Assembly: GCA_963821325.1 (NCBI GenBank)
Contig: CAWGDC010000006.1
Coordinates: 496,001-560,000 of the forward strand
Length of the DNA stretch: 64,000 nucleotides
Origin: PALSA-555 sp963821325
GTDB taxonomy: Bacteria; Actinomycetota; Acidimicrobiia; IMCC26256; PALSA-555
Direction: 5' to 3'
In this document: positions 8,356-17,301 of the stretch, piece by piece
Numbering within the stretch: position 1 is the stretch's first letter
Layout: each line of letters starts with the position of its first letter
Notes under the pieces: generated by a model
What the model was told of the DNA's origin: nothing
What the model saw: the letters and a program-made list of their open reading frames with translations, nothing else
Database searches by the model: none
Position numbers and translations under genes: made by a program

Positions 8356-9663
8356 TTGATCCCCCGGTACGCGCTCGAGCCGATGGCCCGGCTGTTCACC
8401 GACGAGGCGCGGTACGCCACCTGGCTCGAGGTCGAGGTCCTCGCCGTCGAGGCCTGGGCGAAGCTCGGCGTCGTCCCCGCCGCCGACGCCGCCGCGATCC
8501 GCGAGCGTGCCGGGTTCGACGTCGCGGCGATCGACGCACGCGAGCGCGTCACCGATCACGACACCGCGGCGTTCGTCGACGTCGTCCAGGACCGGGTCGG
8601 CGGGCCCGCGGCCCGGTGGATCCATCACGGGCTCACCTCCAGCGACGTGGTCGACACGGCGCTGTCCGTCACCTTGGTGCGGGCCTGCGACCTGCTCCTC
8701 GAGGCGCTCGACGCGCTCGACGCGGTCGTCGCCGAGCGCGCCGAGGCGTTCCGCGACACCCCGATCGTCGGCCGGACCCACGGCATCCACGCCGAGCCGA
8801 CCACCTTCGGTGCCAAGCTCGCGCTCTGGGCGCTGGCGCTGCGCCGTGACCGGCGGCGCATCACCGCGGCGCGAGACGGCATCGCGGTCGGGAAGCTGTC
8901 CGGCCCCGTGGGCACGTACTCGAACATCGACCCGGCCGTCGAGGCGTTCGTCTGCGAGCGGCTCGGTCTGCGGCCCGCGCCCGCGACCCAGATCGTGGGC
9001 CGCGACCGCCACGCCGCGGTGCTGTACGCGTGCGCGTCGCTCGGCGCCACCGTCGAGTCGTGTGCCCTCGAGATCCGCCACCTGCAGCGCACCGAGGTCG
9101 GTGAGGTCGCGGAGCCGTTCCGCGCCGGCGCCCAGAAGGGGTCGAGCGCCATGCCCCACAAGCGCAACCCCGTCAAGGCCGAACAGCTGTGCGGCCTGGC
9201 GCGGGTCCTGCGCGCGAACGTGCAGGCCGGCCTCGAGGATGTCGCGCTCTGGCATGAGCGCGACATCTCCCAGTCGTCCGTGGAGCGGATCGTGCTCCCC
9301 GACTCCCTGCAGCTTGCCTACTACGTCACCGTGCGGCTGCGGGACCTCGTCGACGGGCTCGAGGTGCACGCCGACCGGATGCTCGCCAACCTCGAGTCCT
9401 CCTTCGGGCTCGTGTTCAGCCAGGCGCTGCTCCTCGCGCTCGTCGAAGCCGGCTGGTCACGCGACGACGCGTACCGGGCGGTGCAGCGCGACGCCACGCT
9501 CGCGTGGGACGAGCAGCGGCCCCTCCTCGACGTGGCTCGCGCCGACGCCGAGGTCCGCGACGCGCTCGGCGACGAGCGCCTCGCCGTGTGCTTCGACCTC
9601 CCGGCCGCGTTGGCGCACGCCGGCCGGGCCGTCGACGCCCTCGCCGATCCCGACACGCCATGA
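8356..9663 (+). CDS. purB: Adenylosuccinate lyase
   Basis: PurB removes fumarate from SAICAR and from adenylosuccinate, so it acts twice in purine synthesis. I chose the TTG at 8356: AGGAGG at 8341-8346 is 9 nt upstream, and the N-terminus IPRYALEPMARLF fits the family. The product is 435 residues. The fumarase/aspartase signature SSAMPHKRNP, with the catalytic loop, lies near residue 260, and TSSDVVDTA is also present. A possible -10 box TACAGT lies at 8328-8333. The stop overlaps the purC ATG (ATGA). Confidence 0.95.
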   Translation: MIPRYALEPMARLFTDEARYATWLEVEVLAVEAWAKLGVVPAADAAAIRERAGFDVAAIDARERVTDHDTAAFVDVVQDRVGGPAARWIHHGLTSSDVVDTALSVTLVRACDLLLEALDALDAVVAERAEAFRDTPIVGRTHGIHAEPTTFGAKLALWALALRRDRRRITAARDGIAVGKLSGPVGTYSNIDPAVEAFVCERLGLRPAPATQIVGRDRHAAVLYACASLGATVESCALEIRHLQRTEVGEVAEPFRAGAQKGSSAMPHKRNPVKAEQLCGLARVLRANVQAGLEDVALWHERDISQSSVERIVLPDSLQLAYYVTVRLRDLVDGLEVHADRMLANLESSFGLVFSQALLLALVEAGWSRDDAYRAVQRDATLAWDEQRPLLDVARADAEVRDALGDERLAVCFDLPAALAHAGRAVDALADPDTP

Positions 9664-10550
9664 CGGGCGTCGCGCTCCCGCACCGGTACACGGGCAAGGT
9701 GCGCGACCTGTACGCGGTCGACCGCGACCGGATGCTCATGGTCGCCTCCGACCGGATCTCGGTGTTCGACGTCGTGCTGGCCGACGAGATCCCCGACAAG
9801 GGTCGGGCCCTCACCGCGCTGTCCGCCTTCTGGTTCGAGGAGACCGCCGCCCTCGCGCCGAATCACCTGCTGTCCGCCGACCCGGCCGACTTCCCGGCGA
9901 GCGCGGGCGACGCCGTCCGGGGACGGGCGATGCTCGTGCGCGCCGCCGAGCCGATCCGCCTCGAGTGCATCGCCCGTGGCTACCTGTTCGGCTCGGCGTG
10001 GGACGAGTACGACGCGGCCGGCACCGTCTGCGGGCGGCCGCTCCCCGCCGGGCTGCGCCGCGCCGAGCAGCTCGCCGAGCCGATCTTCACGACCACCACG
10101 AAGGCTGCGCCCGGCGCCGGCCACGACGAGCCGCTCACCGACGCGGCCGCGGCCGATCTCGTCGGCGACACCGTCTTCGAGCGCTGCCGAGACCTCGCGC
10201 TCGCCGTGTACCGCCACGCGGCCACGCACGCCGCAACGCACGGGCTGCTGCTCGCCGACACGAAGCTCGAGTTCGGGACCGTCGACGACGCGGTGGTGAT
10301 CATCGACGAGCTGCTCACGTCGGACTCGTCGCGGTACTGGGACGCCGAGCAGTACACCGTCGGCGGGTCGCCGTCCTCGTTCGACAAGCAGTACGCCCGC
10401 GACTACTACGCGAGCGTCGGGTGGGACCATCGGCCGCCCGCGCCGCCGCTGCCGGCCACCGTGATCGACGGCACCCGCGCGCGGTACGTCGAGGCGTACG
10501 AGCGACTGACCGGCCGACGTTTCGACGCGTGGCCCGCGCCCGGCGCGTGA
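9660..10550 (+). CDS. purC: SAICAR synthetase
   Basis: PurC couples CAIR to aspartate with ATP. The 296-residue protein has the N-terminal GKVRDLY motif, SDRISVFD, IRLECIARGYLFGS, and LADTKLEFG of the nucleotide/substrate site. A longer upstream open frame exists, but the ATG at 9660 overlaps the purB stop (ATGA) and gives the family N-terminus, so the extension is a shadow of purB. Length suits the longer bacterial/fungal PurC type. Confidence 0.95.
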   Translation: MTGVALPHRYTGKVRDLYAVDRDRMLMVASDRISVFDVVLADEIPDKGRALTALSAFWFEETAALAPNHLLSADPADFPASAGDAVRGRAMLVRAAEPIRLECIARGYLFGSAWDEYDAAGTVCGRPLPAGLRRAEQLAEPIFTTTTKAAPGAGHDEPLTDAAAADLVGDTVFERCRDLALAVYRHAATHAATHGLLLADTKLEFGTVDDAVVIIDELLTSDSSRYWDAEQYTVGGSPSSFDKQYARDYYASVGWDHRPPAPPLPATVIDGTRARYVEAYERLTGRRFDAWPAPGA

Positions 10551-10582
10551 CACCGCGCCGCGGCGTCTCGCGTCACGGCCGG

Positions 10583-10588
10583 TAGCAT
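10583..10588 (+). promoter_or_regulatory. -10 box TAGCAT for leaderless purS transcript
   Basis: TAGCAT lies 6 nt before the purS GTG at 10595, which would place the transcription start at the start codon itself. No Shine-Dalgarno sequence is present. No clear -35 box is visible. Confidence 0.5.
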
Positions 10589-10594
10589 CGCCGC

Positions 10595-10858
10595 GTGCGC
10601 TTCGAAGCCCGGATCGAGGTGATCCACCGTGCCGGGGTCCTCGATCCGCAGGGCGCGACCGTCGAGCGGACGCTGCCCATGCTCGGCTACGACGGGGTGC
10701 GTGACGTGCGCATCGGCAAATGCATCCGCCTGACCCTGGACGCCGACGACCGCGCCGCGGCCCGAGCCGAGGTCGAGGCGATGTGCGAGCGCCTGCTCGT
10801 GAACCCGGTCATCGAGGCCTACGAGATCGAGCTGACCGAGCTCGCGCCGGTCAGCTGA
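10595..10858 (+). CDS. purS: FGAM synthase subunit PurS
   Basis: This 87-residue protein is the small dimeric subunit of the three-part FGAM synthase (PurS, PurQ, small PurL) that converts FGAR to FGAM. RIEVIHRAGVLDPQGATVERTL and the VRDVRIGKCIRL segment are characteristic, and length is normal. It stands directly before purQ (2 bp gap) with purL close by, which matches the small-type PurL found here. It begins 44 bp after purC and has its own putative leaderless promoter. Confidence 0.93.
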   Translation: MRFEARIEVIHRAGVLDPQGATVERTLPMLGYDGVRDVRIGKCIRLTLDADDRAAARAEVEAMCERLLVNPVIEAYEIELTELAPVS

Positions 10859-10860
10859 CG

Positions 10861-11557
10861 GTGGGCGCCCGAGTCGCCGTCGTCGTGTTCCCGGGGACGA
10901 ACTGCGAGCTCGACGTCGCCGCCGCGCTCGAGGCCCTCGGCGGCACCCCCGAGCTCGTGTTCCACACCGAGACTCGCCTGCCGCGGCGTCGACGCCGTCG
11001 TCCTCCCCGGCGGCTTCGCCCACGGCGACTACCTGCGCGCCGGCGCGATCGCCCGCTTCTCGCCGATCATGGCCGCGGTCGCCGAGCACGCCGCGGCCGG
11101 CGGGCCGCTCGTGGGCATCTGCAACGGCTTCCAGATCCTCACCGAGGCCGGGCTGCTGCCGGGTGCCCTGCAGCAGAACACCGGCCTGAAGTTCCTCTGC
11201 CGCACCGTCGAGTGCCGCGTCGAGAGCACGCGCTCCGCGCTGACCCGCGGCGCGCCCGCCGGCGCGGTGCTGCGCCTCCCGATCAACCACTTCGAGGGCG
11301 CCTACCGCTGCGACGCGCCCACCCTCGAGCGGCTGCGCGCCGAGGACCGCGTGGTGCTCCGCTACGTCGACAACCCCAACGGCAGCCTCGACGCCATCGC
11401 CGGTGTGACCAACGACGCGGGCAACGTCGTGGGGCTCATGCCCCATCCCGAGCGGGCATCCGACGCGCTGCTCGGCTCGACCGACGGCATCGTGCTCCTC
11501 GAATCGCTGCTCGACGCGCGCGACCGCTGCGCCGGTGTGATCAGGCGCCCCGGCTGA
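10861..11557 (+). CDS. purQ: FGAM synthase glutaminase subunit PurQ, single-base frameshift
   Basis: PurQ supplies ammonia from glutamine to PurL. The first frame (from GTG 10861) gives VAVVVFPGTNCELD with the family N-terminus, up to about residue 40. The rest is in the next frame: GVDAVVLPGGFAHGDYLRAG, then the nucleophile motif GICNGFQ, and NHFEG further on. The switch is at about 10983-10985, where one extra base is present. Removing it gives 231 residues, a normal length. Because the enzyme is needed for purine synthesis and its neighbours are intact, an assembly error is more likely than a true pseudogene. The 3' end overlaps the convergent gene at 11541-11946 by 17 bp. Confidence 0.88.
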
Positions 11558-11946
11558 TCCCCGCCGCGACCCAGCACGTCGGCGGGCACGCCCATCTCGC
11601 GCCACGTGGCGTACGCGATCCCCTTGCGCTCGCCGTACGCCTTCGCCACCTTCACGAACCCCGCCTCGAGGGTGGCCAGGTCCGCGGCGGGTCCCGACTT
11701 GGCTTCGAGCTCGGCCTCCAGATCACGACGCTCCTGCAGCAGCTGCAGCCGCTGCAGCGACGCCGCGTCGGCCAGCTCGGCGGCCAGGGCCTCGAGCCGT
11801 CGGCGGATCGACTCCGCCGTCCGGGGCCGGCCCCGACGGGGACGCTGCTGCTCCAGGCCGTCGAGGTACGCCTTCACCGCCCGGCCCTCGGCGCGGCCCG
11901 CGGCCATCGCCTCTTTGTGCTCACTCGTCATCGGCCTGGGTGCCAT
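11541..11946 (-). CDS. Conserved actinobacterial coiled-coil protein of unknown function, frameshifted near its end
   Basis: After an ATG with GAGGAC upstream, the protein reads MTSEHKEAMAAGRAEGR, a basic RPRRGRPRT segment, a coiled coil (about 45-85) and a conserved end AKAYGERKGIAYATWREMGV. This pattern recalls a small conserved actinobacterial family, possibly nucleic-acid binding (inferred from basic charge). As read, the frame runs on antisense to purQ. One extra base at about 11562-11565 breaks the normal end; without it the protein ends ...VLGRAGISRGA at a TGA (11541-11543), giving 134 residues. It is divergent from purL. Confidence 0.7.
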
Positions 11947-12015
11947 TGGTCGTCCTCAGCGCTCGTCCATTTCCCCAATTCTTGCACCCGGCATTTGCAA
12001 AAATCGAGTCGTCGG

Positions 12016-12021
12016 TAGGCT
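12016..12021 (+). promoter_or_regulatory. -10 box TAGGCT for leaderless purL transcript
   Basis: TAGGCT lies 6 nt before the purL GTG (12028). TTTGCA at 11994-11999 is a weak -35 candidate with a 16-bp spacer. No Shine-Dalgarno is present, so a leaderless mRNA is likely. Confidence 0.5.
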
Positions 12022-12027
12022 CGCCAC

Positions 12028-14255
12028 GTGCTGAGCACGGAGCCGCTGCACCGGGCGCTCGGCCTCACCGACGAGGAGCTGGCGGCCATCGTCGAGCTCC
12101 TGGGGCGGGACCCGTCCGAGCTCGAGCTCGCCATGTACGCCGTGCTGTGGTCCGAGCACTGCTCGTATAAGTCCTCGAAGGTGCACCTCCGCCGACTGGC
12201 GAGCGACGCCCCCTGGGTGCTCGTCGGACCCGGGGAGGGCGCCGGCGTGATCGACGTCGGCGACGGGCTGGCCGTCGCCGTGCGGATCGAGAGCCACAAC
12301 CACCCGTCGGCCGTCGAGCCCTACCAGGGGGCCGCCACCGGCGTCGGCGGCATCATCCGCGATGTCTTCTCCATGGGCGCCCGACCGATCGCGCTGATGG
12401 ACCCGCTGTGCTTCGGGCCGCTCGATCAGCCCCGCAGCCGGTACCTCTGCGAGCAGGTCGTCGCCGGCATCAGCGGCTACGGCAACGCCGTCGGGGTCCC
12501 CACCGTCGGCGGGGAGCTCACCGTCGACGGGTGCTACGCCGGCAACCCGATCGTCAACGTGCTCTGCCTCGGCATCGCGCCCCACGAGCGGCTCGTCCAA
12601 GCGCGCGCCGGCGCCGCGGGGAACCTCGCCGTGCTCCTCGGCTCCTCCACCGGCCGGGACGGCATCGGCGGTGCGAGCGTCCTCGCCTCCGCCGGGTTCG
12701 CCGCCGACTCCGACGAGAAGCGCCCCGCCGTCCAGGTCGGCGACCCGTTCGAGGAGAAGCGGCTCATCGAGACGTGCCTGGCGCTCCTCGACGCCGGGCT
12801 CGCCGTCGGGATCCAAGACCTCGGGGCCGGTGGGCTGTCGTGCGCCGCGTCGGAGATCGCCGCGAAGAGCGGCCTCGGCATGGACGTCGACCTCGCCCGG
12901 GTCGCCCGGCGCGAGCCGCACATGACGCCCGTCGAGGTCATGACCTCCGAGAGCCAGGAGCGCATGCTCGCCGTCGTCGAGCCGCGCCACCTCGACGCGA
13001 TCGTCGCCATCTGCGACCGGTGGGACGTCCGCGCCACGGTCGTGGGACACGTGACCGACCGCGGACGCTTCCGGGTCGTCGACGGCGCGTTCGACGGCGG
13101 GCCCGACGAGGCGCTCGCCGACGTGCCCGCCGCCAGCCTCGGTGACGGGCCCGTGTACACGCGGCCCCTCGCCCGCCCCGACACCCAGGACGGACTGAAC
13201 GACGCCGACCCGTGGCCGAGCCTGCACGGCGCGTACCCCGACGGCGCCGACCTCGGCCCCGAGCTGCTCGCCCTGCTCGCCAGCCCGAGCATCGCCGACA
13301 AGTCCTGGGTCTTCGGCCAGTACGACCACCAGCTGTTCCTGAACACCGTCGTCGGACCCGGCGGTGACGCCACCGTGCTGCGCCTCCCCGGCACCCGGCG
13401 CGCGCTCGCGCTGAGCACCGACGGGTCGGCCCGCTTCTGTCGTCTCGACCCGCGCGTCGGTGGACGGCTGGCCGTGCTCGAGGCCGCCCGCAACGTGGCG
13501 TGCGTCGGCGCCATTCCCCGCGCCGTCGTCAACTGCCTCAACTTCGGCAACCCGGAGCACCCCACGGTGATGTGGCAGTTCAGCGAGGTCGTCGACGGGA
13601 TCCGCGACGCGTGCCAGGCGCTCGCGTCCCCGTCATCGGCGGCAACGTCAGCTTCTACAACGAGTCCCACGGCGCGGACATCGACCCGACCCCCGTGATC
13701 GGCGTCCTCGGGCTGCTCGAGCCGCTCGACACCGTGCCGCCCCCCGCCGCGCTCGGCCCCGGGCAGGCCGTCGTGCTCCTCGGTGCCACCACGCCCGAGC
13801 TGGGCGGCTCGGCGTGGGCCACCCGCCACCAGCTCGGCGGCGGACGACCACCCGCCGCCGACCTCGACGCCGCGGTCGCGGTGCATGACCTCGTGCGCGG
13901 CCTCGTCGCCGACCGGTCGGTGCGGGGGGTGCACGACTGCGCCGACGGTGGCCTCGCCGTCGCCCTCGCCGAGATGGCGATCCACGGAGCGTGCGGGTGC
14001 ACCGTCACGCCGTCGGCGACCCACCCGGCCGCCGTCGGGTGCTTCTCGGAGTCGGCGTCGCGGGTCCTGGTGACCGTCGACCCCCCTACCCTCGACGCGT
14101 TGCTCGAGCGGGCGGCCGCCGCCGGGGTCGCTGCCGCCGAGCTCGGCTCGGCCGGCGGCCGCCGCGTCCACGTCGACGGCGCCCTCGACCTCGACGTCGA
14201 CGACCTGACCCGTGCGTGGCGCGACAGCCTCCCGGCGACGCTCGAGCAGCCCTGA
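12028..14255 (+). CDS. purL: FGAM synthase large subunit PurL (small type), single-base frameshift
   Basis: PurL uses ATP and ammonia from PurQ to convert FGAR to FGAM. The N-terminal part shows SEHCSYKSSK, ESHNHPSAVEPYQGAATGVGGIIRD and SMGARPIALMD. The frame breaks at about 13624-13625, where one base is missing. The next frame continues with VPVIGGNVSFYNES and DIDPTPVIGVLG to the stop at 14255. Restoring one G gives 742 residues, the normal length of the PurS/PurQ-dependent type. An assembly error is likely. The gene is led by a putative leaderless promoter. It ends 18 bp before the convergent TIR-WD40 gene. Confidence 0.9.
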
Positions 14256-14273
14256 CGCGCCGCCGCGCCCGGC

Positions 14274-16985
14274 TCAGGACTGATGCAGGTAGACGCGACG
14301 CTCGTCGCTCGTCAGCGTGCGCACCACGCGGCTCCGGGCGAGCCGCAGCGTCGCGTCGATCGGACCGCACTCGAGACAGTGCCAGATCCGCACGGTGCCG
14401 TCGCTCGTCGCCGTCGCGAACCGGGTGCCGTCCGGGCTGAACGCCACCGAGGTGACCCGTGCCGGCTGGCGGAACACGACCGGCGGTGTTCCGGGATCGC
14501 GCCAGTCCCACAGCGAGGCGGTTCCGTCGCTGCTCCCGGTGAGGAGCTGGCGGCCGTCACGGCTGAACGCCACGCTGTTCAGCGCGTCGGTCTGACGCAG
14601 GACGACCGGCGCGGCGTGCGAGTTCCGCAGGTCGTAGACCTGCGCGGTGCCGTCGATGCTGGCGGTCGCGAGGCGTGCCCCGTCCGGGCTGAAGGCGACG
14701 CCCTCGATCGCGCCGCTCTGATAGAGGAAGATCGGCGTGGCGCGCGGGTGCTGCCAGTCCCACACCCCGGCTGAGGCGTCGAGGCTCGCGGTCCCCAGCC
14801 GGGTGCCGCGACGGTTGAACGTGACGCCGACCAAGTCGTCGGTATGACCCGTGAGCACGATCGGGGCACGCGCGGGCTGGCGCAGGTCCCAGACCCGTGC
14901 GTCGTCGTCGGATCCGGCGGTGGCGAGGTCGTGGCCGTCGGGGCTGAACGCCACGGCGTACACGGGTCCCGGCTGCGCGAGCAGGAGAGGCGCGGTCGCG
15001 GGGTGGCGCCAGTCCCAGACCGCGGCGAGGCCGTCGATGCTGCCCGTCGCCAGGCGCGTCCCGTCGGGGCTGAACGCCACCCCGAACACGGTGCCACCCT
15101 TCGCGCCGACCACCACGGGGGGCGCGGCCGGGTTGCGCGAGTCCCAGACCGACGCCGTCCCGTCGAAGTTGGCGCTAGCCACGTGAACGCCGTCCGGGCC
15201 GAACGCGACGCTGTTCACCGGCCCGCCGGTCGCCGGCAGCGTCACCGGGTCGGTGTCCGGTCGTGACCGGTCCCAGACCCGCACCGTCTGGTCCGCGCTC
15301 GCGGTCGCGATCTCGGTGCCGTCCGGGCTGCACGCGATGCCCAGGACGGCGTCGGTGTGGCCGAGCAGCGGCGTCGGGTCGAGTGTCGGGTGGCGCCAAT
15401 CCCAGAGCTGGGCGACGCGGTCGCTGGCGGCGACGGCCAACGTGTCGTCACGGGTGAAGGCCACACCGGTCGCGGGGCTCGTCAGGTGGAGCACCACCGG
15501 TGGCTGGCCGGGCTGCTGCCACGTCCAGACCGACGCGGTCCCGTCCGCCCCCGCGGTCGCGACGTGGGCACCGTCCGGGCTGAACGCGACGCCGGCGAGC
15601 GCCGCGGTGCTCGGCAGGCTCGTCGGCGTGACCTCGGGAGACCGCCAGCTCCACACGGTCGCCGTGCCGCCGCTGCCGCTCACGGCGATCTCGTTGCCGT
15701 CGGGGCTGAATGCCACCCCCGTGAGACCACTGCCCAGCCGAAGGGCGGTCGGCGGCGTGCCGGGATGCGCCCAGTCCCACACCGACGCGGTCCCATCCGT
15801 GCTCGACGTCGCGAGGAAGCGGCCGTCGGGGCTGAACGCCACCCCGGTGACCGCCCCGCCGGGCCGGAGCACGGTCGGTGCGCCCGTCGGGTGCCGCCAG
15901 TCCCACACCCGCGCGGTGCCGTCGGCTCCGGCGGTGGCGAGCTTCGAGCCGCTGGGGTCGAACGCGACGGCGTTGACCCCGTTGGTGATTGCCGTGAGCA
16001 CGACGGGCTTCGCGCTCGGGTGATGCCAGTCCCAGATCCGGGCGGTCCCGTCCGCGCTTCCGCTGGCGAGATGTGCGCCGTCGGGGCTGAACGCGACGGC
16101 GCGGACGATGTCGGTGTGCCCGGTGAGGACCGCCCGCTCGCGGTTCTCGAGGGTCGCCTGGCGCACGGCGGCCTGCGCCTCGACGGTCGGGCGGGTGTCG
16201 TCGGCCTGGAGCGCCAAGAGGAGGCTGAGCTGCGGGTCGGCGTTCAGCTGCGCGTTGGCGCTCGCCGCCAGCTCCCGTGAGAGCGCGACCTGGGCGGTGT
16301 TGTGCGCGTGGACGGCTTGGACCACGGCGACGACGGCCAGCGCGGCGATGAGCACCGTCGCGGTCAACGCGGCCGCCACGACTCGTCGCAGCCGGCCGGT
16401 CGCGGACTGGCGGCTCACCAGCACGAACCGTCGCTGCGCCGACGTCGGCGCGGGACGGTGGTCGGCGTGGAGCTGCAACGCGGCTTCGGCGTCGCTCAAG
16501 TCGGAGCCGCGCAGCACGAGGCTGCGGTCCTCGCCCTTCGTCTCCCACTCCAGGGCCCGCACGAGGAGCCGGGTGTGGGTCTTCACCCATTCGAGGTCCG
16601 TGTCGAGGGCCTCGACGATCCGGGGGAGGCTGTTCTCGCGCTCCCGCTTCGTCCGGCAGAACACCCAGTTGTGCGATGCGACGGCCGGGGGGAGCCGGCG
16701 CTCGCCCGGGCTGCGCACCAGCAGCGGGATGATCCGCTTGTTCAGCTCGACCGCGTGGGCGAGCTCCTCTCGGCAGACCGGCGAGTCCAACGAGTGCGGG
16801 GTGATCACGAACACGAAGGCGCCGGAGCCCTCGATCGCGCCGTGCACCTCGTCTCGCCACTCCGCGCTCGGGGGGATCCCCTCCCAGTCGACCCACACGT
16901 CGCGGGTCTGGCTCGTGAGCACGTCGACCAGCCAACGCACGAATTGCTGGTCCTCGCGGGCGTACGAGACGAAGACGTCGCTCAC
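14274..16985 (-). CDS. TIR domain - transmembrane - WD40 repeat protein
   Basis: This 903-residue protein starts at GTG 16985 (GGGAG upstream); the longer open frame before it is not protein-like. Residues 1-110 form a TIR domain: DVFVSYAREDQ, the DVWVDWEGIPP loop, and SPVCREEL, whose Glu74 matches the catalytic glutamate position of NAD-cleaving TIRs. A linker with HTRLLVRALEWE and SDLSDAEAAL follows, as in other actinobacterial TIR/STAND-WD40 proteins. One transmembrane helix lies at about 203-223. Fourteen WD40 repeats (VAFSPDG...DGTASVWDW type) fill about 270-885, enough for two seven-bladed propellers. The TIR domain is therefore predicted inside the cell with the propellers outside, though topology is not proven. 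It is divergent from a RyR-domain membrane protein, both set between purL and purF. A signalling or anti-phage role is inferred. Confidence 0.88.
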   Translation of the reverse strand: MSDVFVSYAREDQQFVRWLVDVLTSQTRDVWVDWEGIPPSAEWRDEVHGAIEGSGAFVFVITPHSLDSPVCREELAHAVELNKRIIPLLVRSPGERRLPPAVASHNWVFCRTKRERENSLPRIVEALDTDLEWVKTHTRLLVRALEWETKGEDRSLVLRGSDLSDAEAALQLHADHRPAPTSAQRRFVLVSRQSATGRLRRVVAAALTATVLIAALAVVAVVQAVHAHNTAQVALSRELAASANAQLNADPQLSLLLALQADDTRPTVEAQAAVRQATLENRERAVLTGHTDIVRAVAFSPDGAHLASGSADGTARIWDWHHPSAKPVVLTAITNGVNAVAFDPSGSKLATAGADGTARVWDWRHPTGAPTVLRPGGAVTGVAFSPDGRFLATSSTDGTASVWDWAHPGTPPTALRLGSGLTGVAFSPDGNEIAVSGSGGTATVWSWRSPEVTPTSLPSTAALAGVAFSPDGAHVATAGADGTASVWTWQQPGQPPVVLHLTSPATGVAFTRDDTLAVAASDRVAQLWDWRHPTLDPTPLLGHTDAVLGIACSPDGTEIATASADQTVRVWDRSRPDTDPVTLPATGGPVNSVAFGPDGVHVASANFDGTASVWDSRNPAAPPVVVGAKGGTVFGVAFSPDGTRLATGSIDGLAAVWDWRHPATAPLLLAQPGPVYAVAFSPDGHDLATAGSDDDARVWDLRQPARAPIVLTGHTDDLVGVTFNRRGTRLGTASLDASAGVWDWQHPRATPIFLYQSGAIEGVAFSPDGARLATASIDGTAQVYDLRNSHAAPVVLRQTDALNSVAFSRDGRQLLTGSSDGTASLWDWRDPGTPPVVFRQPARVTSVAFSPDGTRFATATSDGTVRIWHCLECGPIDATLRLARSRVVRTLTSDERRVYLHQS

Positions 16986-17301
16986 CCGCGCCGCTCCCGC
17001 GACCCAGAGCGAGGGATCGGCACGCGAGCCGGCGGTGCCTGACGCGCGGTGCTCGACGCCCACGACGACCGCGGGACGTCTCCCCGTGCCTCCCTGCCCA
17101 CGGCGACCATCTTGGTCGGCGCCGCCGCGCGCCGGCCCGCAGGTGGTTGTCTCGTCGGTGGGCGTGCGGGAGACTGCGCCCGGCACGAGGGCCGGGCGGC
17201 ACGGCGGGCGGCGTCGTCCGCCTCGACGTGGGACCGTCGCCGGGGTGGCGGCGGCCGCGGGGCGCGGCCGAGCAGCAGGTCGGTGGGGGAGCGAGGCCAC
17301 G
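16986..17301. other. 316-bp divergent intergenic region between TIR-WD40 and RyR genes
   Basis: Open frames read through this stretch on both strands, but their products are low-complexity Arg/Pro/Gly sequences, so I see no gene. It must hold both divergent promoters. No clear TANNNT box next to either start, no strong inverted repeat and no transposon end were recognised. Confidence 0.5.

Noticed and set aside
14280..16180. Direct DNA repeats that could be read as a CRISPR or satellite array
   Set aside because: The periodicity is that of WD40 codons (about 120-130 bp) and varies; it encodes a continuous protein.
16108..17301. 400-codon N-terminal extension of the RyR-domain gene
   Set aside because: It is antisense to the TIR-WD40 gene and has a repetitive Ser/Arg-rich sequence. 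The clear start with ribosome site is at 17302.
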